A program made the position numbers and the translations under genes. 64,000 nucleotides of DNA. Source: Whitmania pigra (lineage: Eukaryota > Annelida > Clitellata > Hirudinida > Haemopidae). Every line of letters begins with the position of its first letter. The stretch's first letter is position 1. The notes beneath the pieces were generated by a model. It saw nothing but the letters and a program-made list of their open reading frames with translations, made no database searches and had not been told where the DNA came from. Shown here in pieces: positions 48,840 to 60,569 of the stretch. The DNA is taken from positions 297,501 to 361,500 of the forward strand of contig JAJTWR010000471.1 of assembly GCA_021613335.1 (NCBI GenBank), given 5' to 3'.

Positions 48840-49671
48840 ATCTCGTCCTCCCTGGTTTGATATTGAGTGCAGACGAGAGAAGCAACATCTCAAAGGCTCA
48901 GAAGAGTTATTACTCAAGACTGCAACTCGTTCATATCTAATGTTGCCTTGCTCAAAACGGCGAGCCTATTATACAGAGCGAATCTGTGAGGTGTGCCACC
49001 CCGAGAGACGCGGGAAACTTATAAAGGAGGCCACCGGTTTGAGGCGAAACCCCCAGAGATCAGTCACACCTTCTCCTAAAGATTTTCCCAGATATCTCAA
49101 TGATAAGCTAAGGAGCATATGTGAGTCAACTGCTGAGGCTCCTCCTCCAGGATTTTCTAGCTTAATTGACATAGAACTGAACCAGTTTGGTCCAACCTCT
49201 ACAGATGAGGTGTTAATGTTGATCCACTCACTAATTAATAAACAGTGCGGTCTTGACCCCATTCCAACCTAGCTCCTCAAAACACTTTTGTTGGTGCTGG
49301 CACCATTCCTAGGATTACTCTTCAATATCTCCCATTCCACAGGTTCCTTGCCTTCATCCTTCAAGATTGCACGAGTACGACCCAGACTCAAGAAAGCAGG
49401 CCTTGACCCTCATCGGCGTTCGTCATATAGACCTATCTGAAACTTCAGTGTAATATCCAAGCTTCTAGAGTGTCTTGTGCTGAGACGACTTGTTAACGCA
49501 TTGCTTACAGCAACACAATCTGTTCACCTTCGACATCATTCCACTGAGACGGCAGTTCTGAAGGTTGTTTCAAACATACGCAGTGCAGTTGATCTTGGCA
49601 GTGTTTCTCTACTCCTCCTCCTGGACATGTCTGCGGCATTCGACGTTGTGGACCATTCTCTATTTCTATAA
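48840..49671 (+). pseudogene. LINE reverse-transcriptase relic
   Basis: A single frame encodes a non-LTR retrotransposon linker (RPPWFDIECRRE) followed by reverse-transcriptase blocks: LINKQCGLDPIP, SSYRPI, FSVISKLLECLVLRRLVN, HHSTETAVLKVVSNI, and motif A reading LLLDMSAAFDVVDH. Two in-frame stops interrupt it, near 49270 and 49438. Sequence after motif A, including the FADD-type catalytic block, is absent and the homology ends at about 49671. It is truncated at both ends and cannot be active. The pattern is closest to the CR1/L2/jockey-like groups; I cannot choose between them. Confidence 0.85.
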
Positions 49672-50122
49672 TAAATATAAGAAACATAATGATTACCCCC
49701 AACCCCACCGAAAACATGAGATTCAAGGTTTCAAACGTTTGAAGACTGGAGAATTTCATCTGAGGATCCCTGCCTGAGCTCCAAAGCGGAGTAATAAGAA
49801 AAAAAGAAACTACATAAGTACACAAACGAAAACTGGTCACATTAAAAAGTTGTGTTCAGCAACTGTAACTGACAACCAGAAAGTTGTAACTGGAAAGACT
49901 GCGTGGCGTTAACTTTAACTGCAAAGTACTAACTGTAACTCAAGCCCTAACTAAAAAGTCCTAACTTAAATAACACTAACTGTCAGTTACAACAATAATA
50001 TTTAAGATTTGACCTTTGTACTCAAAATACAAAATCAATCATAATGCACTTTATTTCAGCAATAAACAACGACGTAAAACATATGTACAAAAAGAAGTGC
50101 ATTGACAGTGAGCATAACCAAT
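49672..50122. other. Intergenic stretch between LINE relic and DCAF13
   Basis: Contains a loose array of TAACTGTAACT-like words (about 49850-49990). The minus-strand AATAAA (TTTATT at 50051-50056) is about 70 bases past the DCAF13 stop codon and is its likely polyadenylation signal. Confidence 0.6.
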
Positions 50123-53094
50123 TCACTCGACTTCTGCAACAACCTTCTTCTTCCTCTCTGGGACGTAAGGAACAGCTCCAGGTTTGCTGTGAGCTCTCTT
50201 GTTTGCCTCTCTGAATAGTGTTAAAGCAATGAAAAAATTATTGCATATATAATGGAGGTATCAAATGCAAATGAACAAAAACTTGAAAAACGAACTTTCT
50301 CTTCTGGGAGGCCTGAATTATTCTGTTTTCTGCGGCTGCTGTGTAAATGTGGCGAGGGACGTGTCTGTGTCTGGCAATCCTCCTGATTTGTGGATGATTG
50401 GCATATTTCTCCTTCAGTGCTTCTGAATAATTGAAGGCTTCCTTTTCTCTTGGTTTCAGCTAATAAAAATGATGTGATGTGACGATCAACTAAGCACAAA
50501 CTAATGCTTGAAAAATAAAGAATAATTACAATTCCCAGTTTCTCGGAAGCATTGGCTTTCCAAATTCTGATGTTCATTTCTTCTGAAGCCGAAAACACAA
50601 ACTTGCTGTCTGGTGACCACTGCACACAAGCAACTCTCTGCATTCTCTTTGTGTGATAGATATCTCTGAATTGATGGAAAAATTTTTAAATCACACCAAT
50701 TTATATTGACTTCTCTGAGTAATACTAGCTTTCAACTATTTGTTGAGTCAAGAAAATTAATCAAAATTATTGAAAATATGGAAAACATGTCCACCTGCTG
50801 TGGCCACCAAGGAATGGGAAAATTCTGATCGACTTGTCGTAGCTTCCAGAAACAAATTCCTTTCCAGTTGGAGAATAATCAACATCAAGCACTGCAGAGA
50901 TGGAGACTCATTGAGCAAGATCAAATTAGTTATTATCTTGTGCAAAAATTAAAACTAATTTCAAGCTATGTGAAGCTGAAATCACTTTAAAGGTGCACTA
51001 ATTTCTTATCAAATATTACTTATCAATCACTAATTACTCATCATTTACATTAGCAATTACATCTGTACATTCTGAATGAAAACAATAATTAATTAGAATA
51101 ACCAACCAGCAGCTGTGTGATCCTTGTGGATGTTCATTGGCATGTCTAACTTTCTCATGTCGAATGAGTACAAACTGAAATGTCATCATATTTGTCACAA
51201 ACTGAATTTGCAAGAAGACGCAACATATAGTTAGTGTTTGTTAAGAAATGGTTGAGAATTATTAATTATTGAACCAGAAATGAAACTATTGGGAACTAAC
51301 TTGTAATCTTCGTTAGCAGCGGTGAAATAGAAAGGCTCCATAGGATTCCATGACAACGAATTGGACACCATCTTCAGAATGATCTAAGTAAGAAACATCA
51401 ACAAATTAAACAAATTCTAATTAAGTAATTAATTAATGGTTATAGGTTATTAGGAACAAAAATAGATTTGCTATGCAACCTTTCTGATTGTCTGGTGCTG
51501 TCGTATGTCGAATAAGGCAATACTCCTGTCCATATAAGTGGCAGCAGCATAATTAACCTGAAGATGAAAAATAAGTTGAAAAATGACAAGGCAATAGGCT
51601 GAGCTCAATACTAAGTCATGGTTATGTCAGACAATTTAATATTAATAATTAATGTATTAATTAAAATTAGAATGGGCAGTTTCTACAAATAGCCTCAAAG
51701 CCAAAAATTATTAAGCCTTTGGCATTTATCTTTTCAATTTAATGAGTACAGTTGGACCCGATGTATTACTGATTTTGAACAATTAATATCAAGAACATTC
51801 ATAGTTAATATCGTATAGGAAGTCATAATGACAATAACAACAAAAGGGTGATAATTACCTCGGATGGGTTGAACTTGACACATGTGGAGGTGTTGACACC
51901 CTTACAAGACCACACGGGCTCAACCCTTTCCTCATTCCACAAATCCATCTGGTGACCACAAGTCAGGAACAAATTTTCAGTTCTGTGATGATCCATGCCA
52001 TTAAAGGATGTCTGATAATAACAAGTGTCTTAATTAATAAGGTCCAAATCACCTTAGTTATGCAAAAATTTAATTTAATCAAATCGACAAATAAATAATT
52101 AATGTTTAACATGCATGCAATGAGTTAATCAACGTGAAGATTAAGCTCGACCTTTCCATGTATCGAATTCATCGGATCAGTTCCATCTTCCAGGTTATCG
52201 AGAGACCACTGCTTGATCACTTTGTCATCACCACACTGGTTGTAAAAATACAATTATCAGCAAAAGTAATTAATTATTGTTAATATTAGAACACTGATTA
52301 TAAATATAAAAGTAAACGAAACATTAGCTCACTTACAGTGTAAAAATATCCATTTGCTGTGTTGAAGCATATTCCTCTAACAAAACCGTCATGTGCCTGG
52401 ATGGATGTCAAACACTTTTTCTTTGGAATGTTCCAGATTCTGACCTGAGAGAAATGTTGAAGTATAATTGAAAAATTGTTTATTTTAAAAACATTTGTTC
52501 ATAGTATTATCTAATAATAAAATTATGTGCTTGTAATAATACTTCTTAAAAAGTTTAAGGAGCTTCCTGAATTAATAAAAACTTTAAACAAAGCTGCAAA
52601 TTATTAAACAACATGCAGTGTTTCTGTTAATCAAACCTCTCCATCACAGCTTCCAGAAAACAACATTGACAATTTCTGAGGATGCTTCGACAGACAACTA
52701 ATGCCATCTTTGTGCCCATCCAAAGATCCAAGAAATGGCTTTGCAAAAACTCTTTCTAGTTTCACTGCGTTCATGGCTCTAGTGTATTCCCTCGGAGCAG
52801 CCATGGGGTGAAGTTTTGGATCATAGTTTCTTGGGACTGTTAAATGTTGTTTAATGTTTAAATGTTAATTACAATAAAAAGCTGTTGACTAGTTCGTTTC
52901 TCTTCTAAGTGACTTGAACTTACAGTTCAAATAACATCTTGAGAAGGTTTATTTGTACATATTCCCAACAATCATTTGCAAAAGCTGTTGTTATGCATAT
53001 CAAGAAGTAACAACATTGCCAAACCTTTATGAATATCTTTCGTAGTTTCCCTAATATAGTCATCGGTATTACGAGAAAGTAATTTGACTTTCAT
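50123..53094 (-). CDS. DCAF13: DCAF13 / Sof1 WD-repeat ribosome biogenesis factor
   Basis: DCAF13 (yeast Sof1) is a nucleolar WD40 protein of the U3 snoRNP/SSU processome needed for 18S rRNA maturation; in animals it also serves as a CUL4-DDB1 substrate receptor. Twelve exons, all GT-AG and in phase, give 442 residues (human about 445): 53025-53094, 52637-52836, 52337-52444, 52152-52235, 51859-52011, 51480-51557, 51301-51383, 51107-51174, 50795-50891, 50530-50665, 50296-50459 and 50123-50210. The start MKVKLLSRN fits the family. WD-type segments include SGSCDGE...VRIWN, DDKVIKQW, DYSPTGKEFVSGSYDKS and SASEEMNIRIWKANASEKLG. The Sof1 C-terminal region reads IRRIARHRHVPRHIY and ends HSKPGAVPYVPERKKK. 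It lies 666 bp downstream of ERCC2 on the same strand. Confidence 0.97.
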
Positions 53095-53759
53095 TTTGAG
53101 ATAAACAGAACACGTTTAAAGACTCGAACGATAATCAGTACAAAATAAGCCAAAACCAACTAATTGAAATTATTAGGTACAATTAAACTAACATTAAAAT
53201 GAAACAATTTAATTGAATTATTAATTTGAATTACATAATTTTTTTGACTAATGTTTTAAAAATTAGAATCACTTAGCTATATCTCAGAAAAACTTTGCAT
53301 TTTGCTAAGGTTAACCAAATCGGATTTATAATAAAACAAATACCGAAGCCATGGGCCCACTCAATTGATAAACACATATAACCATGCAGCCTGTTCTATT
53401 ACTGCTTATTATTGTTGTTAAGAACCGAACAATTTAAAAAAAATAATTTTTGACTTAAACTTCACGACAAATTGTTTAGCTGTGAGAAAGTTTAGACAGC
53501 ATTGCTTAGCTATTTATTTATTCCAGATACGATGCCAATGGAAAACATGCCACAGCAAAATTTGAGACTCTTGAAATACATGGTCTTGGTTTCATAGACT
53601 CATTTAGTCGTGCACAAGTTTTTAATAAACATTATTCACACCTCTTCCTAAAACGTGCCTCAGACAACAAAATTAAACCCAAATATTGAGCCAGAAAATT
53701 TTTATCAAAAAATAATTTTTGCTGCAGTTTGATGACATATTAACAAGGAGGTGCGAGGA
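53095..53759. other. Intergenic stretch between DCAF13 and ERCC2
   Basis: About 665 bp holding the DCAF13 promoter side and the ERCC2 3' end. A TTTATTTATT string at 53512-53521 gives a minus-strand AATAAA about 240 bases past the ERCC2 stop. No other exon is seen. Confidence 0.6.
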
Positions 53760-56700
53760 TCATATGATTTGGTGTACTTTTTCTGCCAATCTCTTTTGCA
53801 CTTCTTCTGACATCAACTGCTCAAACGTCAAAAGAGAAAACCCCAGTTGCTCCTCCTGCCAAGCAGTGAAAAGAATAATTTACTTGATCTATTTCAATAC
53901 TTACATAGGCAATGACAAATTGTAAAAACCTTAGAAAATGGTTGGGACATGTTTCTCAAGAATTGCTTTGCCAGTTGTTGAGCATCCTCAATGGACATGT
54001 TGCAGACACCATCGGTCAAATACTCTTGGATCCATTTAGGTAGCTTGCCCTTTTTATCAACTCTTGCAAATCTCTGTTGGATTACAACATTTGGTATTAT
54101 TATTTGCAGCAGATGCCAATATGAATCTATTAGGTCTATTTATAGATACTCAGACATTAATGACAGCAATATTTGATATTGACTGAGCTTTGACAATCGA
54201 TCAAATTTAGTATATTTAGATAATACTGAAAATAAAAGTAAAAGACAACATTAGATATCTGCCTCTGCACTTGTACCAGATAAACACATTGCTAAGCAGT
54301 TAAACAATTTGCACATAAAAATAAAGATAAACTAAATTTATTCAACGATCTAAATGACAAAGCTACCTTATCAGCAAACACCATCACTCCATAGTCGCTC
54401 TTGCCTCTGATTGTTCTTCCGACACACTGTGCAGCATGTCTCATGGCATCGAACGTCAGAAAGTCGTTCTCTCTGATGTGGAACTGCTCGCTCAGAAACT
54501 CCAGTCGTGCCTGGAAAAGTGAGGATGTGAAGTCAGTGATTCAAAGCACCAAAAAATAAGGCATCAACCTTGAGAATTCTACTCTGCGTGTAGACATAAG
54601 GGACTCCAAACATTATAACGCCTCGACCGTAATAATGTTCTAAAATGAAAACAAATATGAAATGATTCGAAACATTTGACATTTTCATTTTTTTCATCAA
54701 ATTTTTCATCCTACCAAAATCGACTCCTTCCGAGACCTTCCCTCGTGCAACACACAACAGAACAGCCCCTCCTCCCCTCTCACAAACCTTTCAGGAACAA
54801 TTAAATGCACGAATTAAAATCTTGCAAGCAGATGCATGAATTTAAGCCTTACAATAAAATGCATGCTTTTAAGTTGCATAGCCACAACAACAAAAGAAGT
54901 TAAAAAATGAATTCCAAAATACCCTCTGATAGTTGTTCAAAGCAGTTGACGTTTCGAGGGCATCTGGCGTCTCGATGAAGACAATTTTAAGTTTCATCAG
55001 TTGATCCATTATTCCCTGGCAAAAGTGAACACACCGTCGAACATGACAAGAGTCTTATTTATAATAGTTATTCGATAATGATTTATTTTCAGTACAAATC
55101 TCTAAACGACTTCAAGGTAACTGAACTCACATGCTTATACCAGGCAGCAACAATGGATTCCTGACAACACAAACGTTTTAATTATCGATTATTTGCATCA
55201 AGAAAATAATGATTGCACTCAATGAAAGCTCAAAGAATACACGAAATAAAATTAAATCAAGTTAAAGTCAAAAACATCATTAATCCTAAAATATCATCAA
55301 TTTTGATCAAAACCTAAGAGTTCTAATTATCATGACTCACCATGTAAACGTAACTTGTGAAGAAGCACACCAAACCATCTGGAATTACTGCAGCCATGCT
55401 CAGGAGAAGATTTCCATAGTTTCTGATGACAGCTGGTTGATTTTGAAGATTATAACATTTAATATCAAAAACTAGTATAAAAATAAATTTAAAATATAAT
55501 AAAAAAATGTACTATGATATGACCTTCTAAGATTTACACTACACATATAATCTCTTAACAATTTCCATCTTCAATAATTTAAAGTGAAACTAATCTTCAT
55601 CTTACCTACATCCTCTCTGGCTTCGAATTTCGATGTCAATGCAACCTGGTCGTTTCCTCTAGACACCACCTTGAAACATTAGAAAAATATAACAATGAAA
55701 CTGCTTTCTGTTGGTCAAGTCTTAAGTAAATACATGACGTAATTGCATGTAATTATACATATAATTTAAATTGTATATTATTCGTATATAATAATAACAA
55801 AACAGAAAAATGTGCAAACCATGTAATTATACAAACCATTGGGCAAAAGCACTGCCTTGTGAGAGACATGGAAAAAGATGCCATGGTTACGGGATGGAAA
55901 TCCAGTATTTTTGGATACATTTCCAGAGGTGACAGAGTCTTAGAGAAAGGTTATCACATAAAGTTATTATTATATTTTTAAAATTTTGGAATAAAAAATG
56001 AAATTCTGAATGCGAATACTAACTCCTGATGTGATCACAACGCTTCTGAACCTGTTGAATACTGGCCTGATGGCGACGGACGCATCCATGCAGCTGAAGT
56101 GCATGACAGGATTTGAAATCGTTGGAGATCTGTCATCGTAGGGCTCGACGATCAGTGTGAACCCTTCATTAAACAATAAATAATAATATGAAATCAATAT
56201 CCATGGAGCCATCAGTAGCCACTCACCAAATGTTATATTTCACATAAATATTTGCAATAATTATTATGACAAAATATGCTATTAATACACAAACCATTGG
56301 TATAGGTGCTGATCAGAGTGGCAAGATTGGCAACTGCGCTGATGCCCGAGTAATCTTGGAGGTCAGAGAGTTCGAGAGTTTGGAGGAGAGATCTGAGGCG
56401 TTCGGTGCAAAACCTATGTGGAACAAAACACTCAAGTTTAAATCTCTTCACCACAAATAACGAACACAAATACAACGCTGGTACTGTAATGGACAACAGA
56501 CCGCAGTGGCTTCCTTTCGATGTGCACTTTCTGAAGGCAGTCCTTGAGGAAGGACGCAGGAGTCTCCCGAACGAAGTACTGAATTCGAGTTCTTGATCGA
56601 AGGTACTCGAGAAATCTTTTCATGAAGCTGAGGAAGTGCTCACAGTTTCTTATTGTTCCCGGGACGCTTTCTATAAATGAGAAGGTCAGTATTGCTGTCG

Positions 56701-59661
56701 GTTGGTCGTTTACTTTAAACTTGATGCAAGGACTGATCTCTTATGTCACGAGCAATTAAATTTATTTTTAATATTAATACTGGCAACATAAAAACATCAT
56801 TAACCTTGGAGAATTTCATCTGGTAAAACTGAAAAAGAAATAAATTTTTATTTAAAGTAACTCCGAATATTGACGTGCAGGCTGGCCGAACGGTTTATGT
56901 GCCTGCATACTGCAGTAATGGCAACAGTCGTAATGTGTCGTGTTCGAAACCCAGCCTGCACTAAGACAAGCGCCCTTGGGAAGGAGCGCTACATAAATTA
57001 TTTATCAGACATAATTATAAAATAAAATTTTACGATCTTAAAGTTACGAGTAAAGTTATGCATTTCCTATGAGCAAAGACTCACTTGGATTGGCCAATAT
57101 GACATCCGTTTCCCTGGCAACCTGAGCGTCTCTCAGTCCATTGACCAGCTTCTGATATTCATTCCTTAGCTTCTCCTCATCTTGCTCCTTTATTCTGCAT
57201 CACCAATTAAAATTATTGTAAAAAATAATTAAACACTAATAATTAAATTATAATAAAATATAATAATAATAATAACAACAACATGCGAATCCCAAAGGAC
57301 ATAACATCGCACCGCATGGCTCTTAACTTTAGAGCACTTAATGTTATAATTCAATTAAATCATAAGCACAAATGGTAAGTTCAAATAGACTCAGAAACGT
57401 CAAAACATTGTAATTTGTTGTAATGTGTGGTTGTAATTTGTCGGCAAAGGAAAATAACCTCTGAATTTGTTTTTTAAGACTGTCCAAGTTCTGGGAGCAT
57501 TTATCCAGAGTTTTCTTTGTGAGTTTGAGACTCATTGACTCGATGCAAACACCATCTGGAATAGAGATACAGAATCATTTGCAACAAATTAAAAATTATG
57601 ACAACACATTCAAGAATTTATAGAATTTAAGAAATCAAAAAATCAAAGCACCTATGTTGTGAGCTTCATCGAACACCACAACAGAGTTTTTCCCCAACTC
57701 TTTTGAGACGAGTTCGGCTATTTTTGGGTCGAGCAGATAATAGTAACTGTACACCACAATGTCTGCGTGGGAGATCTTAAATGCAAGATAACATTCTTGT
57801 GAGATTAAACAGTTAATTTAGGCATGCAAGTCGGCTCATAATGATGGTAAAATCAACAGCCATCACGTGTCATAAATAAATAATTAAATAATAAGATAAA
57901 TTCAAGGAATACACCCATTTGAAACATTTCATGGGTTTCAACAATAAATTACAGTTTTTAATGGCATAAAAATCAAGAACTGAAAATATAAGAACAAATT
58001 AATCATCACTAAATGGCCATTTGAAATACAATTAGGTAAAAACTGATAATTATCTCACGCTTCTTAATACATCACAAACAAAACAACGACAAAAACCAAC
58101 TGTATATCTGGCTAGAAAGTAAGGGCACCATCCTTTTTGCTGTCCATAGATTTTTAACGAATCCTGTTAGACAAAGACAAAAAACCATTGCCATTATTAT
58201 CATCATTGTTATTATTAGCTAGATTAGCTTTAATAAACAAGTGACAACAAACCAGGTCATAAATTCCAGGTGGCAAAATGGTGTCTCTTCCTTCGGCATC
58301 GAAGCGCTAAAATGAAAAAATTCATCCACGTTTGTTTTGTGATTAGACAGCTGATACAAACTGACTACTGTCAGCTACAACAACGACAACTATATGGAAC
58401 AGTTTTATTTGGTTAAGGTGATTATTTATCATTCAATTGATCAAATTCAAATCATAAAAAATGCATTTCAAAATGGCTATTCTTAAGCCACAAACATCAA
58501 GCAAGAAAAGGAAAAAAATTAAAATCAAAAAAACATTAACCAACAATGATTAGAAGATTTGATAAATCATTGTCAAGCAATAATGATTTGATTCATTATG
58601 CAATCAATACTTTAATAAATAACAACCTCGTAATAATCACAGACAGACACAGTGGCATCGGTCTTACGCTTCTTCCTGATGAAGGAGGCGGTCATTCCGT
58701 GACACATCCCATCCACCACTTTGCCATCCCTCTCCTGCCTCACCTGGAAACAAATTTTGAAAAATGAAATTGTAGATAAATAAAATATTAAATGTCATTC
58801 CAAGAGCAAAGATCTACAAGGAGCAACGCAACCAATTTTAGAGTTCTTAATTTGCTATTTCAAAAACAGAAATAATAACATCACCAACCTGGGGATGTAT
58901 GCAGAGATTTTTCCTTGAGCTGAGAGACAAACCCAGCAGATTGATCGGTTGACCAGTTGTCTTTTCCCAGTATTCTGTCAAATGCTCGAGCTCTTGTACG
59001 ACCTTAAGTTATTCAAAATGTTATCAATTTTTAGACTTGTAAAAATTTAGCAACATTAATTAACAAATTATTGCACGACCATATGATTGACAATGACAAA
59101 AAAAACATGAATTATCTTTTAAACCACCTTTTCAAGTTCAGGCACAGTCCTGGAACAGTATATGAGCCTTTTTACTCTGTAGGGGTATGCCTATCCAATA
59201 AAAATTGATTTGTTCAGAGTTCAACACACAAATGAGAAATCAAGTTTTTTTGAGGCAATAATTAAGCAGCACACATATGTATTATGCAAATATTGAGTGA
59301 ATATATTACTACCTTCAAATAGGCTACTATGAGGGACAGTAAGGATACAGTCTTCCCGGTGCCACAAGGCATTTCAAGTACACAGTGACCCTGTTTTAAT
59401 GAAGCTTAATTTTCAGTTCTAAATAAATGGCATCATTCATTGGGAATGTCCAATAACTTGATCAGTCATATGCATCATGATTATGGCATAAGGTACCATG
59501 TGAATGTTTTGCTAGTAAAATGTGTTTGTAAAGTCAGACCTCTGCATCTAGAGACTTTTTCAACTCCAACATGTACGAATACTGCTCAGGGTAGATGTAA
59601 TCATAAGGGAAATATACAGTTAGACCATCTATGTTGAGTCTAAAATTACAGTCAACTTCAT
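53760..59661 (-). CDS. ERCC2: ERCC2 / XPD, TFIIH 5'-3' DNA helicase
   Basis: XPD is the iron-sulphur helicase of TFIIH, acting in nucleotide excision repair and transcription initiation. Twenty-five coding exons with GT-AG junctions join in phase to 761 residues (human 760). The four FeS cysteines fall at 116, 134, 155 and 190, as in human. Walker A is MPCGTGKT (K48), DEAH is at 234-237, then TSGTLSPL and QCVGRTIRG. Larger exons include 59540-59639, 58889-59002, 58627-58743, 57652-57775, 57085-57194, 56502-56670, 56024-56163, 54367-54510, 53930-54073 and 53760-53855. Exons of 24 nt (56805-56828) and 30 nt (55131-55160) are needed for continuity. The start is the one doubtful point: the best fit to the conserved MKLN is ATGAA at 59657-59661, separated by only 17 nt (GT...AG) from exon 2. 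A distant 5' exon or an in-frame ATG near 59735 are alternatives. Confidence 0.97.
56875..57005 (+). mobile_element. tRNA(Leu)-derived SINE in an ERCC2 intron
   Basis: GTGCAGGCTGG at 56875-56885 pairs perfectly with CCAGCCTGCAC at 56951-56961, enclosing an 87-nt class II tRNA-like head. A-box TGGCCGAACGG and B-box GTTCGAAAC are both present, and the anticodon-arm region (CCTGCATACTGCAGT) resembles tRNA-Leu. The tail CGCCCTTGGGAAGGAGCGCT folds into a hairpin and ends GCGCTACATAAATT, a form seen at the 3' ends of LINE-mobilised SINEs. It lies antisense to ERCC2, between the exons at 57085-57194 and 56805-56828. Confidence 0.82.
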
Positions 59662-60569
59662 TGTAGTGACAATTGCCAGTTTCAAAGAAATCAAAAAATT
59701 CAGGAAAAGTTAATAAAATGACTTTGAAAAAATGCACTTAAGTTTGTAACCCTACATCATGTTTTGTTAGTATTTCTGATCGGCACACAAAACCGTGTTT
59801 GAAGTCCCGATTAATTGACGAGAATAGCGCACCGTAACAAACAAAGACATTGTATAGTAGCAATTATACTTAAAGATAAAAAAGATATTGGCATGCAAAT
59901 TAGTTCCACAGTTATTTTGAATATTGTAAGGGCTTTTTAAAATTGTTTCTTTCAACTAAAAACAAAAATTTGTAGTAGTAATTAGCGAATTTGAAGAGGC
60001 GTCGCAGAGGGGACCCCATTTTAAGAGTGACGCCAAATCTTTACAATCTTAACAGATTTTGACCATTTCTTTGCTTGCCAGGGTTGTGGGTTTATCAATA
60101 ACCAATGCACGGAGGTCAATCAGATAAGGTAATAAAAATAATAAGTCAAAAAAGTGTTTTAGACTTATTTAAATAATAATAAAAGGCTTGAGTGGTGAAA
60201 ATCTTAAGATTCCATGAGTTTCCAACACCGGGTGACACTACCCCTGGCGACACCCCTTGCAAGCTTTCATACGTAAGTTTTCCTAACCCCAACTGAGAGC
60301 CGCCGACTGTAATTTCGGGCCCATATGTTACGCCAATTTGGTAACCGAAAAGCAAAAAAAAGGATTTTAGAACCCGGGCGGATCAAGTTTCAAGCCAGAC
60401 ATTTTTTTGCATGAGGCTCTGAATCTAAAATCCTGACCTCTATTGAAACGGAAAAGTACTTCACATAATTTATTATTATTTATTAGTGAGTTTGAAACGA
60501 GTAAAAGAGATGCAACACCAGCGTCCAAATCCCGAGCTGACCAATAGATATTTAGCTATGGATTTCTGC
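59662..60569. other. ERCC2 upstream region with transposon-like debris
   Basis: No further exon is certain. Stretches at 60000-60045 and 60215-60330 carry GGTGACACTACCCCTGGCGA-like words of a style common in DNA transposons, and similar GGTGTCC/GGTGACCC words recur at 61378-61440 beyond the hAT-like element. This suggests that element may have inserted into an older repeat; the evidence is weak. Confidence 0.35.

Noticed and set aside
60146..60355. 69-codon minus-strand frame
   Set aside because: Lies in transposon-like debris and reads as no known protein.
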